Shown: in pieces, positions 1 through 8,795 of the stretch
Position numbering within the stretch: the stretch's first letter is position 1
Layout of the letters: every line of letters starts with the position of its first letter
From: Candidatus Aegiribacteria sp.
Lineage (GTDB): Bacteria; Fermentibacterota; Fermentibacteria; Fermentibacterales; JCC-6
Direction of reading: 5' to 3'
NCBI GenBank assembly: GCA_030600545.1
Contig: JAUVLV010000006.1
Span: 1 to 64,000 of the forward strand
DNA length: 64,000 nucleotides
Notes under the pieces: generated by a model
Databases searched by the model: none
The model's input: the letters and a program-made list of their open reading frames with translations, nothing else
What the model was told of the DNA's origin: nothing
Program-made: the position numbers and the translations under genes

Positions 1-1
1 A

Positions 2-1378
2 CACAGCGAGATGCCTTCATACAGCTATGGAAGTTTTGTAGGTGACTATTATTACGCCTGTATTACAGGCGCTGACGATTTCCCTGAAATCGCTGTAGGA
101 AGACTCACGGGTGACTCGGCACAGATAGTTCACCAGGTAGATAAGATCATCGGAGGCTACATGAACTACGACTTCGATGGCAGGTATACAACCGATGTTA
201 CTCCCAGCGAAACCATCCTTGCCGCCCACCAGGAGCTGTATCCAGATAAGTATACCCTGTGCTGCAACCAGATCGCGGCGTACCCGTACAGCCTCATCGA
301 TATGACCTTCAACAAGGTTTATCCCTATGAAGGCGGAACGGCCGCAATGGTATCGGAAGGTATAAACAACGATATGGGTACAGTTACCTACAGAGGGCAC
401 GGGAACACAACCTCCTGGACATGGTCTCCCGGCTGGAACGCCACTAACATCAACGATCTGACGAACACTTTCATGCCCTTCGTTTTCAACATCGCATGTC
501 TCTGCGGTTCGTATACCGGTTCGGGAACGTGCCTTGCTGAAGCATGGCAGTGGGCCGATCACGGTTCCAGCGGGAACCTTGCCGCTACCGATCCTTCCTT
601 TACCAACACAAACCATACTTATATAAAGGAGATTTACAAGGCAATCTACGACACCGGATCCTTCCGCGTCGGCGAGGGAATAAACATCTCTACCGTCATT
701 ATAATTAACGATTTTGGCCCCTACGGCATCGCCAACGCGAGAATGTACGTATGGTTCGGAGACCCGGCAATCGATACCTGGACATTCGATACCATTACTG
801 AGCCCGGTGTGCTTGAGATATCACCTCCCGCAAGCATTCCTCCGGGGAACTCGGATGTCACCGTTACCGTTACAGATGATGGTTCCCCTGTGGAGGGTGT
901 CAATGTTACCCTTACCGACGGCGTTGATAATTACGGTACCGGTATGACCTTTTACGAAGAAGGTACAACCGATTTTTCGGGAGAGGTCGCTATTAACATC
1001 ATTGCTCCGTCAAGCGGAACCGTACATATCGGAGCTTTCCTTCATGACTACAGATACGACATCACGGAAGTAGTAATCGGTACTGGTTTTGCCGGGTCAG
1101 ATGGGTCATCATCCGTCCTTTCACTTGACAGGCCTTACCCTAACCCGATAGTTGCGAACGCGTCTCTTGGATTCAGTATTCCGACCGCCGGAAGAGTTAA
1201 ACTCGCGGTATACGATGTATCGGGACGAATGGTTGAAACTATCCTTGACGGCGCTGTTGAATCGGGAATCCATAATGTACAGTGGGCTCCGGGGGCTGAA
1301 ATAGCCAGTGGCGTCTACTTCATCAGGCTTTCAACCGAGAACGGAACCCTCACCCGGCAGGCTATGGTCATAAGATAG
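2..1378 (+). CDS. C25 (gingipain-like) peptidase with C-terminal sorting domain, 5' truncated by window edge
   Basis: The frame is open to the left edge, so the gene begins outside the window. The visible part starts in the caspase-like catalytic domain: GDYYYACITG and FPEIAVGRLTG are typical of family C25. YRGHG (near residue 130, counting from the first Met at 11) carries the expected catalytic His, and NIACLCGSYTG (about 160-170) the catalytic Cys. A beta-sandwich region follows, then a final domain of about 80 residues with YPNP and YDVSGR motifs. That domain is the T9SS/FlgD-like C-terminal signal that tethers or exports secreted proteins in FCB bacteria. The product is probably a secreted cysteine protease. 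A strong terminator follows the stop. Confidence 0.85.
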   Translation, partial: HSEMPSYSYGSFVGDYYYACITGADDFPEIAVGRLTGDSAQIVHQVDKIIGGYMNYDFDGRYTTDVTPSETILAAHQELYPDKYTLCCNQIAAYPYSLIDMTFNKVYPYEGGTAAMVSEGINNDMGTVTYRGHGNTTSWTWSPGWNATNINDLTNTFMPFVFNIACLCGSYTGSGTCLAEAWQWADHGSSGNLAATDPSFTNTNHTYIKEIYKAIYDTGSFRVGEGINISTVIIINDFGPYGIANARMYVWFGDPAIDTWTFDTITEPGVLEISPPASIPPGNSDVTVTVTDDGSPVEGVNVTLTDGVDNYGTGMTFYEEGTTDFSGEVAINIIAPSSGTVHIGAFLHDYRYDITEVVIGTGFAGSDGSSSVLSLDRPYPNPIVANASLGFSIPTAGRVKLAVYDVSGRMVETILDGAVESGIHNVQWAPGAEIASGVYFIRLSTENGTLTRQAMVIR

Positions 1379-1404
1379 CAGGCTGACTGCGAAATTTCGA
1401 ACCG

Positions 1405-1434
1405 AAGGCGGGCTTTCAGGGCCCGCCTTTTATT
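1405..1434 (+). terminator. Rho-independent terminator after the C25 peptidase gene
   Basis: A perfect 7-bp stem GGCGGGC (1407-1413) / GCCCGCC (1421-1427), extended by AA/TT, has a 7-nt loop and is followed by TTTTATT. It lies about 30 bp after the stop codon. Confidence 0.9.
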
Positions 1435-1483
1435 CATTATACCATCCGATTTCCATTTACTGCTGGAGGTTTTCAGCTGCCTG

Positions 1484-1514
1484 TTGAGGGCGTATACTAA
1501 CGTGTTGATACAAT
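1484..1514 (+). promoter_or_regulatory. Possible sigma70-like promoter for the SpoIIE phosphatase gene
   Basis: TTGAGG (1484-1489) and TACAAT (1509-1514) are separated by 19 bp, about 27 bp before the start codon. The -10 matches 5/6, but the spacing is long. The position between a terminator and a gene start supports it. Confidence 0.35.
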
Positions 1515-1540
1515 AAGTCCAGTTACCGTGGAGGGGCAAT

Positions 1541-2806
1541 TTGACTGAAGATAAAAATTTCACCAGTGATATCCTGTGGCGGATACTGGATGTTACCCGT
1601 CAGCTCAGTACCCCGATTGAGCTGGACGATATGCTTGTTCTGGTTGTTGACGTTGCCCGTGATGTTTTGAGAGCAGAAAGGGGAACAGTATTCCTTTACG
1701 ATAAGGAAAACCATGAGCTTTTCGCGGAAGTCGGAACGGGGCTGGAGATTGAGGAGATAAGGTTCCCTGCAGATCAGGGAATAGCGGGTATCTGCGCCCG
1801 TACATCCAGTATTGTTAACGTTCCTGACGCTTATTCCCACGAAGGATTCAACCCGGAAATCGACAAAAAGATGGGGTATCGGACCCGATGCATACTGTCG
1901 GTGCCGCTTGTGGGGCTGGACGACTCCCTTGTAGGTGTCCTCCAGCTTATCAACAAAACAGAGGGACCCTTCAACAGTGAGGACGAGAGGGTGGCGGAGG
2001 TTCTGGCCTCCCAGTGCGCCGTTGCACTGCAGAGAGCCAGGCTGCTGCGGGAATACATTATCAAGCAGAAGATCGAACATGACCTGACTCTTGCCAGGGA
2101 GATCCAGAGGGAACTGCTGCCAGACAGCATGCCCGAAATAGAGGGATACGATCTGGCAGGCTGGAACGAACCCGCTGACCAGACCGGTGGCGATATCTTC
2201 GATGCTATCAGTTTTGACCATGGAAAGGTTTTGCTTCTTCTTGCCGACGCGTCCGGGCACGGGCTAGGTCCTGCCCTTTCTGTAACCCAGTTTCTGGCAA
2301 TGGTAAGGATAGCTTTCCGTCTTCAGAGTAACCTTTTCGACCTCCATAGCCATACGAATAATCAGCTTGTGGAAGACCTTACGGCGGAACGATTCATTAC
2401 AGCCTTTATCGGCCTGCTGGAGGCTGAGTATAACACCATCATCTACCATGCCTGCGGCCAGGCACCATTGCTGCATTACCACAACTTGACCGGGGAAGTG
2501 GATGTTCTCGCTGCCTCGGCACTACCCTTAGGTATAATGCCGGATATTCCCCTTGAGGCCCCGGATCCCATTCGTATGAAGAAAGGGGATATATTTGCTC
2601 TTATCTCCGATGGTATCTTTGAACAGGTAGATAATGCAGGAGAGCAGTTCGGCGTGGAAAGAACCATTAATTTGATTCGCGAAAACAGTATGCTTCGCAT
2701 GAATGAAGTCGTTAAAAAAATATACTCAGCGGTTGTCCTGCACGCGGGCAAAGCCGTTCAAGACGATGATATGACCATCGTTCTCGTAAAGCGGGACACG
2801 AATTGA
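1541..2806 (+). CDS. GAF domain + SpoIIE/PP2C-type serine phosphatase
   Basis: The 421-aa product is a soluble signalling phosphatase of the RsbU/SpoIIE family. A GAF domain occupies roughly residues 15-165 (FPADQGIAGICARTSSIVN, and a SVPL strand). A coiled linker follows with LAREIQRELLP, the conserved helix ahead of SpoIIE domains. The phosphatase domain is about 200-418, with GGDIFDAI, DASGHGLGPAL and DDMTIVLVKR supplying the metal-binding Asp residues. Such enzymes dephosphorylate anti-anti-sigma factors in partner-switching pathways; no partner is encoded nearby, so its target is unknown. The TTG start at 1541 is preceded by GGAGGGG (1530-1535 region) at good spacing. It is transcribed alone. 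Confidence 0.88.
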   Translation: MTEDKNFTSDILWRILDVTRQLSTPIELDDMLVLVVDVARDVLRAERGTVFLYDKENHELFAEVGTGLEIEEIRFPADQGIAGICARTSSIVNVPDAYSHEGFNPEIDKKMGYRTRCILSVPLVGLDDSLVGVLQLINKTEGPFNSEDERVAEVLASQCAVALQRARLLREYIIKQKIEHDLTLAREIQRELLPDSMPEIEGYDLAGWNEPADQTGGDIFDAISFDHGKVLLLLADASGHGLGPALSVTQFLAMVRIAFRLQSNLFDLHSHTNNQLVEDLTAERFITAFIGLLEAEYNTIIYHACGQAPLLHYHNLTGEVDVLAASALPLGIMPDIPLEAPDPIRMKKGDIFALISDGIFEQVDNAGEQFGVERTINLIRENSMLRMNEVVKKIYSAVVLHAGKAVQDDDMTIVLVKRDTN

Positions 2807-2861
2807 ATTTATTGAGGGCTTGACCCGGATACTAATATTTCCGATGTTTGCTCTGTCGTTT

Positions 2862-2902
2862 GCTGCGCAACTTATTACGCAGCCCGAAGTGACGCCAGTC
2901 AC
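2862..2902 (+). promoter_or_regulatory. Structured leader upstream of rpsF (candidate S6:S18 autoregulatory element)
   Basis: Two hairpins lie in the 188-bp gap before rpsF. GCTGCG (2862-2867) pairs with CGCAGC (2878-2883), and GTGAC (2889-2893) pairs with GTCAC (2898-2902). The second is followed immediately by CGGACCGG. rpsF leaders in many bacteria bind the S6:S18 complex through a CCG-containing bulge. Whether this is that element is inference: I see structure and the right position, not a proven motif match. Confidence 0.3.
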
Positions 2903-2994
2903 CGGACCGGAAACGATTTACAGATATTCTAAGGTATGCTCCTTCCGGTCGGGTGAAAATAGCGTTTAACCCGGTTCAGGAAGGAGTTACTGAT

Positions 2995-3348
2995 TTGCGA
3001 GACTATGAAACCGTAATACTCTGGAGTGCCAGCATCCCCGAGGGTGATATCGAAAAGGAACACGATCGTGTTGTCAAGATCATCAAGGATGATGGAGGTA
3101 CGTACAATGGCTCTGACAAATGGAGTCGACGAATTCTGGCCTATCCCATAAAGAAACAGACCGAGGGGATCTACCATTTTCTTAAATGGACCGGCGGCAG
3201 CGATACTACAGGTGCAATAAGTAAGCATCTGAAGATCCATGACAGCTGCCTCAGGTATCTTACCCTTAGAACTGACCTCAAAGAACCTGCTCCCCTGGAT
3301 TCACTTGATGATAATGAAGCAGAGGACATGGAGAGCGAGGATAATTAA
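2995..3348 (+). CDS. rpsF: 30S ribosomal protein S6
   Basis: S6 binds S18 on the platform of the small subunit. The protein opens with (M)RDYETVILWS, the universal S6 start, and contains WSRRILAYPIKKQTEGIYHFLKW and the RYLTLRTD strand. I chose the TTG at 2995 rather than the GTG at 2953. AGGAAGGAG lies 9-10 bp ahead of TTG, and the extra 14 N-terminal residues of the longer frame match no S6. The result is 117 aa with the usual acidic C-terminal tail. The stop overlaps the ssb start (TAATG), and the genes are cotranscribed with ssb and rpsR as in most bacteria. Confidence 0.93.
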   Translation: MRDYETVILWSASIPEGDIEKEHDRVVKIIKDDGGTYNGSDKWSRRILAYPIKKQTEGIYHFLKWTGGSDTTGAISKHLKIHDSCLRYLTLRTDLKEPAPLDSLDDNEAEDMESEDN

Positions 3349-3806
3349 TGGAACTGAGAATGCCCAGTATCAATAAGGTTATAATTTCCGGAAATCTTGT
3401 ACGTGACCCCGATACAAGAATACTGGAGAACGGAACACATCTTGCCAAAATGTCCATTGCGAATAACCAGCGATACCGCGACAGGAGTGGAGAATGGCAG
3501 GAAAAAACATGCTACGTCAATATAGTCGCATGGAGAAAAACTGCAGAACTGGTAAGCGAATTCTGCAGAAAGGGTTCCCCTGTACTGGTTGAGGGGGAAC
3601 TGAATTACAATTCCTGGGAAGACAGGGATGGCAATAAAAGAAGCAGGCTGGAAGTGAATGCAAGGAGAATACAGTTTCTCGAGAAGAAGGGTCAGAATTC
3701 TTCCTATAGAGACGATTCTACTGGACAATCCAGCAGTGATTTCAGTGATAACGAACACAATTCCGCGCCTGATTCAATGGCGCCGGATGACGATATCCCG
3801 TTCTAA
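3348..3806 (+). CDS. ssb: Single-stranded DNA-binding protein
   Basis: SSB coats single-stranded DNA in replication and repair. The 152-aa product has the OB fold at residues 1-110 (SINKVIISGNLVRDPDTR, YVNIVAWRKTAELV, GSPVLVEGELNYNSWEDRDG). A low-complexity Ser/Asp linker follows, ending in the acidic tip DDDIPF, the peptide that recruits SSB partner proteins. The start overlaps the rpsF stop, with GAGCGAGG upstream; a second Met four codons later is possible. The rpsF-ssb-rpsR order is the ancestral arrangement. Confidence 0.95.
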   Translation: MELRMPSINKVIISGNLVRDPDTRILENGTHLAKMSIANNQRYRDRSGEWQEKTCYVNIVAWRKTAELVSEFCRKGSPVLVEGELNYNSWEDRDGNKRSRLEVNARRIQFLEKKGQNSSYRDDSTGQSSSDFSDNEHNSAPDSMAPDDDIPF

Positions 3807-3811
3807 TCAGT

Positions 3812-4165
3812 ATGACTGTCCCCCATGAAACACCTGAACTGAATTACATTGTCCTTACCGGACGGATTATGAGAAAAGGTGACCTTAAATCTTCCAGTTA
3901 CGGAATTTTTGTAATCAGGTTCGATTTGGAAAACTACGTTTCGTACGATGATTCAAGCTCAGGAGAAGATAAGAAAACCTACATCATCTGTGTTGAGGCC
4001 TGGGGAAACCTCGCGGAAAGAATTGACCGAAGCATTTCGAATGGAATGTTCGTATTGGTCGAGGGCAGTCTCGTTAGCAGATCCTACGAAGATAGATCAA
4101 AAGGATTACACCATAGAATGATCGTAAAGGCATCCGACGTAACAGCGTTAGAAACCGGATCATAA
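3812..4165 (+). CDS. Second SSB-like OB-fold protein
   Basis: This 117-aa protein sits directly after ssb and before rpsR. It has the SSB pattern in diverged form: LNYIVLTGRIMRKGDL as first strand, TYIICVEAWGNLAERI matching the SSB YVNIVAW...AE block, and GMFVLVEGSLVSRSYEDRS matching GSPVLVEGELNYNSWEDRD. It lacks the linker and the DDDIPF tip, so it could bind ssDNA but should not recruit SSB-tip partners. A tandem duplication of ssb followed by divergence is the simplest reading. A PriB-like or SSB-modulating role is possible but unproven. Confidence 0.75.
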   Translation: MTVPHETPELNYIVLTGRIMRKGDLKSSSYGIFVIRFDLENYVSYDDSSSGEDKKTYIICVEAWGNLAERIDRSISNGMFVLVEGSLVSRSYEDRSKGLHHRMIVKASDVTALETGS

Positions 4166-4189
4166 AGACCGTCAGGAGGAATCGATTAA

Positions 4190-4444
4190 GTGGCAAAGAA
4201 AAGAATGAAAAAGAAGAGCAGCAAGTTCGGACGTAAAAAGAAATGCCGTTTCTGTGCAAATCCGAATCTGGAAATATCGTACAAGAGTGAAAGGATGCTG
4301 CAGAGGTACGTTTCGGACAGGGGAAAAATTGTAGCAAGGCGGGTTACGGGCAACTGTGCAAAACACCAGAGAATGGTTGCAAACTCCATCAAGGTTGCGC
4401 GGTTCCTTGCCCTTGTTCCCTACGTTAGAGAACACTACAGATAA
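4190..4444 (+). CDS. rpsR: 30S ribosomal protein S18
   Basis: The 84-aa product is the S6 partner on the small-subunit platform. It has the basic N-terminus and the core [32 protein letters not shown], and [11 protein letters not shown]. It keeps a CRFC pair and a downstream CAKH, so it is the zinc-binding (C+) form of S18. The GTG start at 4190 is set by AGGAGGA (4174-4180). Confidence 0.95.
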   Translation: MAKKRMKKKSSKFGRKKKCRFCANPNLEISYKSERMLQRYVSDRGKIVARRVTGNCAKHQRMVANSIKVARFLALVPYVREHYR

Positions 4445-4462
4445 ACCTGCAGCATACCTGAG

Positions 4463-5335
4463 ATGCAAAAGACGTCGGGAGGAGCAGGAAACGGATTCTT
4501 CGGTATCATCGCCGTTGGGATCATTCTTGTTCTCATGGGGGTTCCATTCGTTGGAATGACCGTAATGTCAGTCATGATGGTAGACCGGGAGTCAAAATTC
4601 GGTCTGCCTATGGCGCTTGCAACTCTCTTTGTAGTTTTTCTAATTTCCGACTTCACAGGCGCTCTTATCGCGGCAACCGGGTCAGGAATTATCGTTGCCC
4701 TTATAAGGTCCGGCAGAAGCTTCAGGTTCTCCCTGACAGCAGCTGCGGCAGCTACGGCACTGGCCTGTATTTTCGGTACACTGCTGCTTCTTCAGCAGTC
4801 CCTGTTATCCTTCGAAAATGTTCAGGCTCTCATGCAGCTCTATAATTCAGCGGGAATGAGTTCATCCGAAATATTTTTCGTAATGGACATGTTGATTTAT
4901 TTACTGCCGGCCCTTCTTGCGTTGTGGGCTGTGGCCGGTGTTATCACTTCCGCAGTGGCTGCCAGGCTTATATGCAGAAGGAGAGGGATATGGCCGGCTC
5001 TGCCCGGAGAAGATTCCCTCCGTCTCGGACTGCTTCCCGCCTGGATACTGATAGCGTCCCTGGCATTGAATATTACCTGCAGCAGTTTTTCCCCATACCT
5101 TCAGCAGGCTGCTGTGAATATATCGATATTCATGATTCTACCCTACTCCGCTGTAGGATTGGCTGTATGCAGAAAATTTCTGTTTTTGTATCCCCAGAGC
5201 TTTCTTCTGGCAGTACTTTTGGGAATAATCTTTCCCCCGATTGCCGTTGGATTGCTCATGATTACCGGTATACTTGATACGTGGTTTGATTTCAGAACAC
5301 GTCTCGAAAGTATAAATGAAAGGAAAAGCTCATAA
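4463..5335 (+). CDS. DUF2232 (YybS-like) polytopic membrane protein
   Basis: The 290-aa product is very hydrophobic, with about eight predicted membrane segments and a short charged C-terminus. The order rpsR - DUF2232 protein - rplI is a well-known conserved arrangement in Firmicutes and other phyla. Placement plus topology makes this the YybS-type family member. Its function is unknown. Its stop overlaps the rplI start (TAATG). Confidence 0.75.
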   Translation: MQKTSGGAGNGFFGIIAVGIILVLMGVPFVGMTVMSVMMVDRESKFGLPMALATLFVVFLISDFTGALIAATGSGIIVALIRSGRSFRFSLTAAAAATALACIFGTLLLLQQSLLSFENVQALMQLYNSAGMSSSEIFFVMDMLIYLLPALLALWAVAGVITSAVAARLICRRRGIWPALPGEDSLRLGLLPAWILIASLALNITCSSFSPYLQQAAVNISIFMILPYSAVGLAVCRKFLFLYPQSFLLAVLLGIIFPPIAVGLLMITGILDTWFDFRTRLESINERKSS

Positions 5336-5787
5336 TGAAAGTACTACTTATCAAAAGTGTGGAAGACCTCGGCCTTGGGGGTGATGTTGTTGATGTAGCC
5401 GATGGATATGCAAGGAATTACCTGTTTCCCAGGAATTTTGCGATTAAAGCAACTCCCGCAGCTGTCAAATCAACCGAAATCTACAGGACAAAAGCCCTGA
5501 AAGAACAGGCAAGAATAAACGAGGAATCTCAGCAATTCGCGAAGAAGCTCAAGGATTTTGTTGTAGAGATTACAGCAGCAGCGGATGACACCGGGCATCT
5601 TTACGGAAGTGTCAACGAAAGGAACATTTGCGAGTCTATCAATGAATCAGGTTTCGATATAGATGTTGAGCAGGTGCTACTCAGCGAACACCTTAAATCA
5701 ACAGGAGAGTATCCTGTTCCCATCAAGATCTACGGAGACATCCGTGCAGACATACTGGTCAGGATCCTCCCCGAAGAGGAAGAATAA
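5335..5787 (+). CDS. rplI: 50S ribosomal protein L9
   Basis: The 150-aa product has the usual L9 length and two-domain form. The N-terminal rRNA-binding domain has MKVLLIKSVEDLGLGGDVVDVADGYARNYL split across its first 30 residues, with the conserved GYARNYLFPR. A long helix follows, then a C-terminal domain with LYGSV. It sits next to rpsR and the YybS-like gene as expected. Confidence 0.95.
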   Translation: MKVLLIKSVEDLGLGGDVVDVADGYARNYLFPRNFAIKATPAAVKSTEIYRTKALKEQARINEESQQFAKKLKDFVVEITAAADDTGHLYGSVNERNICESINESGFDIDVEQVLLSEHLKSTGEYPVPIKIYGDIRADILVRILPEEEE

Positions 5788-5792
5788 CCACT

Positions 5793-6806
5793 TTGCGGAT
5801 TCTTGCCGTAGAAACATCCTGCGATGATACAGCGGTTGCGCTGCTTGATGGATGCAGAGCAATCGCTGAACGCATTTACCGCCAGGAAATACACTCAAAA
5901 CACGGAGGTATTGTTCCTGAACTGGCTTCACGTAAGCATATGCAAATTCTCCCGGGTCTTGTCGAAGAAGTTCTTCGTGCCGGGGGAGTGAAAAGTTTTG
6001 AAGAAATCGATGCCTTTGCCGCAACAACGGGTCCGGGGCTGACGGGATCTTTGCTTGTGGGCCTTGCCTGGACCAAGGCGGCAGCATGGGCTTCCGGCAA
6101 ACCCTTCCTGGGGATAAATCACCTGGCGGCACATTTGTATATTCATTATGGAGGAAAGAGACAGGTGGTATTTCCCGCTGCAGCCCTTCTCGTTTCCGGC
6201 GGTCATACCAGCCTTTTCAGAATGAACTCGTGGGAAGATATTCTTCTTCTTGGTTCAACAAGAGATGACGCTGCGGGAGAAGCTTTTGACAAAACAGCAA
6301 AGCTTGCGGGACTGGGCTATCCGGGTGGTGCCGCTCTTGATCTTGCCGCTGACAGGGGTGACCCCGAGAAGGTTTCCCTTCCATCCCCAATAGCTGATCC
6401 GTCGATACCGGAATTCAGCTTCAGTGGTCTTAAAACAGCGGCTAAATTGCTCTGGGAGAAGGGAACAGATCGGAACGACCTTGCGGCTTCGTTCAGGAAA
6501 ACCGTTGCTAATCTACTGGTATCGAAACTGATGTACCAGTGTGAAAAGCACAAAATGAAAAGTGTAATCGCAGCCGGTGGTGTTACGGCCAACAGCCTTC
6601 TCAGGCAGATTCTTAGGGAAGAATGTTCCGAAAAAAACCTGAACCTGTTTCTTCCGGACAGGGAACATGCAACAGATAATGCTCTTATGGTAGGACGTGC
6701 CGCGGCAGCCATTCTTGAGAAAGATCCTGTGGCGTCTTCTCCGCTTTCATGCAATGCTTTCGCGAGATGGTCGGGGAAAACTCTTTCTCCCATCGGCTGC
6801 TACTGA
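5793..6806 (+). CDS. tsaD: tRNA N6-adenosine threonylcarbamoyltransferase
   Basis: TsaD transfers threonylcarbamoyl from TsaB-bound TC-AMP to A37 of ANN-decoding tRNAs (t6A). The 337-aa length is typical. Diagnostic motifs are ILAVETSCDDTAVA (1-16), GPGLTGSLLVG, the metal-binding HLAAH (His110 and His114), LVSGGHTSLF, GEAFDKTAKLAGLGYPGG, and a C-terminal DNALMVGRAA. The start is a TTG five bases after the rplI stop, with AGAGGA about 12 bp upstream. No tsaB or tsaE is in the window. Confidence 0.95.
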   Translation: MRILAVETSCDDTAVALLDGCRAIAERIYRQEIHSKHGGIVPELASRKHMQILPGLVEEVLRAGGVKSFEEIDAFAATTGPGLTGSLLVGLAWTKAAAWASGKPFLGINHLAAHLYIHYGGKRQVVFPAAALLVSGGHTSLFRMNSWEDILLLGSTRDDAAGEAFDKTAKLAGLGYPGGAALDLAADRGDPEKVSLPSPIADPSIPEFSFSGLKTAAKLLWEKGTDRNDLAASFRKTVANLLVSKLMYQCEKHKMKSVIAAGGVTANSLLRQILREECSEKNLNLFLPDREHATDNALMVGRAAAAILEKDPVASSPLSCNAFARWSGKTLSPIGCY

Positions 6807-6831
6807 CCTCAGGAGATTAGTACTATATAAT
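6803..6831 (+). promoter_or_regulatory. Sigma70-like promoter of the acpS-nnr-HD operon
   Basis: CTGACC (6803-6808, 4/6) and a perfect TATAAT (6826-6831) are separated by 17 bp. This predicts a transcript start near 6838 and a 34-nt leader to acpS. The -35 overlaps the tsaD stop. A TTGACA at 6838-6843 has only a poor -10 inside the acpS ribosome binding site, so I prefer this pair. Confidence 0.7.
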
Positions 6832-6871
6832 ATACAATTGACAAAGATATTATTCTTCTGGAGAATATTCT

Positions 6872-7270
6872 ATGACAGCTGATTTTAATACCTACGGTGT
6901 TGACATTGTCAGTATTCAGCGGGTTGAAAAAGCTCTTAAAAGAAGCGGAAAGGCTTTTCTGCAAAGGATATTCAATGGCAAAGAACTGGACATGCAGGAG
7001 GATATCGGTTTTCTTGCAACAAGATTTGCAGCAAAAGAGGCTTTTTTCAAGGCTCTTGGAACAGGGGTTTCAGAGGGAGTACGATGGCATGATTTCCTGC
7101 TTCCCCCCGAAGATAATACCTGTCCGAGTCCTGTTATCAGCGGAAAATCCAGGGAATTGCTCAGAGGCAGCAAAGTTCTTGTAAGCGTCTCCCGGACAGA
7201 AACCACCGCTGTAGCAATTGTTTTACTTGAAGAACAGGGGGAAGTGAATGAAATACTGGGTAATACCTGA
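6872..7270 (+). CDS. acpS: Holo-[acyl-carrier-protein] synthase
   Basis: AcpS transfers 4'-phosphopantetheine from CoA to apo-ACP. The 132-aa length is right. GVDIVSIQRVEKAL holds the metal-binding Asp, and FAAKEAFFKALGTG is the hallmark second motif. The 3' end overlaps nnr by 23 bp in another frame, a common pairing of these two genes. GGAG lies about 8 bp before the ATG. Confidence 0.93.
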   Translation: MTADFNTYGVDIVSIQRVEKALKRSGKAFLQRIFNGKELDMQEDIGFLATRFAAKEAFFKALGTGVSEGVRWHDFLLPPEDNTCPSPVISGKSRELLRGSKVLVSVSRTETTAVAIVLLEEQGEVNEILGNT

Positions 7271-8795
7271 GGAAATGGCTCAATACGACATGAGGGCAAT
7301 TGAGAGTGGAACTCCCGGAGACGTTCTGATGGAAAAAGCCGGAACTCTGGCAGCGGAGAGAGCCATGAAAATGATTTCTCCCGATCAAGGACCGGTTATT
7401 GTATTTGCGGGGTCGGGAAATAACGGCGGAGATGGTCTTGTTTTAGCAAGAAAACTCCGTGAAAAATCGTACTATGCTCACGTGGTCCTTGTAAGTGCTC
7501 CTGGAAAAAGTCTTTCACACAACTGCCAGACAAACCTGAATCGATTCGTGCAGGATGGAGGCATTGTTATTCCTCTGGACGAGATGAACAGATTGCCTTA
7601 TTCCCCCTCCCTTATAGTCGATGCCCTTCTGGGAACTGGTTTCAGAGGAAAGATCGAGGGAGTATTCGCCGAGTGTCTTGATAAAGCAAGTAATTATAGC
7701 TGCAAAGTACTTGCTGTAGACACCCCTTCCGGTATCAACGGAAGAACGGGAGAAACCGATCCCCATACAGTACCAGCAGATGTAACCGTAACATTTGCCG
7801 CTCCGAAGGCTGGGCTTCTGTTTCCTCCAGGGTGCGGTTATTCAGGAAATATTTTCACAGCTGATATCGGTATTGAAGTAACTAAGATGAAAAATCGCAT
7901 GATCCCCGGGCTGAGTGATATTTACGCACTGCTTCCCGAAAGACCTGTTGACGGAAATAAGGGAACGTTCGGAAAGTTGCTGCTGGTTAGTGGCTCTGAG
8001 ACAATGCCGGGTGCTCCCCAGCTGATGTCACTAGGAGCCCTTCGCTCGGGAGCAGGTCTGGTTACCCTTTCCGTCCCTCTTTCCGCCCATCAGCTCATAG
8101 CAGGACGCATTCCCGAAGTGCTTTCATCGTACTTCCTTCCGGGGGATGCCACGGGAATCCCTGACACTGATAATTTCCAGGCGGCAGCCGCAGGGCCAGG
8201 AATGGGAAACAATCCGGCAACTAAAAAGGTCATAAATCATATACTCAGCCACTGGGACATTCCGCTTGTTCTGGATGCGGATGCCCTTAACGTACTTGAT
8301 AATCCTGTCGCGAATCTGAAAAGGTATCGGGGAAAGCTACTGATCACCCCTCATCCCGGCGAAATGTCAAGACTTATGAAATGCGATCCATCAAATATCG
8401 CCAGCAGGTCCTCAGCGGCTGGTAAGCTGGCCGACGCAGCTGGAATAACAATTGTGCTCAAAGGCAGGCCAACGATGATATTCCATCCAGATAAAGGCTC
8501 CTGCACCATCGCCGCGGGTAACAACGGGCTTGCAACCGGGGGAAGTGGTGATATACTGACGGGAATTATTTCGTCCCTCGTGGCTCAGGGAATGGAACCC
8601 TTCAATGCAGGTATGCTCGGTGTTTACGTACACGGCCTCGCAGCTGATATAGCTATAGAGAATTCTTCCAAAAGATCCCTGATTCCATCGGATATTGCTT
8701 CCTGTCTTGGCCTGGCATTTAATGCAATAGAAAACGGAAAGAACAGTGACCTTCTGACCTCTGGAGGCAAGTGGAACAGTGAGTACATTGATTAG
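7248..8795 (+). CDS. nnr: Bifunctional NAD(P)H-hydrate epimerase / dehydratase
   Basis: This enzyme repairs hydrated NADH and NADPH. The N-terminal epimerase (YjeF_N) domain, about residues 10-210, has MEKAG, GSGNNGGDGLVLAR and VDALLGTGFRG. The C-terminal ATP/ADP-dependent dehydratase domain, about 230-500, has the ribokinase-like GMGNN, LDADALN, LITPHPGEMSRL and NGLATGGSGDILTG motifs. At 515 aa it matches the fused bacterial form. It is coupled to acpS and overlaps the next gene by 17 bp. Confidence 0.93.
   Translation: MKYWVIPEEMAQYDMRAIESGTPGDVLMEKAGTLAAERAMKMISPDQGPVIVFAGSGNNGGDGLVLARKLREKSYYAHVVLVSAPGKSLSHNCQTNLNRFVQDGGIVIPLDEMNRLPYSPSLIVDALLGTGFRGKIEGVFAECLDKASNYSCKVLAVDTPSGINGRTGETDPHTVPADVTVTFAAPKAGLLFPPGCGYSGNIFTADIGIEVTKMKNRMIPGLSDIYALLPERPVDGNKGTFGKLLLVSGSETMPGAPQLMSLGALRSGAGLVTLSVPLSAHQLIAGRIPEVLSSYFLPGDATGIPDTDNFQAAAAGPGMGNNPATKKVINHILSHWDIPLVLDADALNVLDNPVANLKRYRGKLLITPHPGEMSRLMKCDPSNIASRSSAAGKLADAAGITIVLKGRPTMIFHPDKGSCTIAAGNNGLATGGSGDILTGIISSLVAQGMEPFNAGMLGVYVHGLAADIAIENSSKRSLIPSDIASCLGLAFNAIENGKNSDLLTSGGKWNSEYID

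Noticed and set aside
1523-2260. 245-aa open frame on the - strand
   Set aside because: It lies wholly antisense to the well-supported SpoIIE phosphatase gene and has no recognisable domain.
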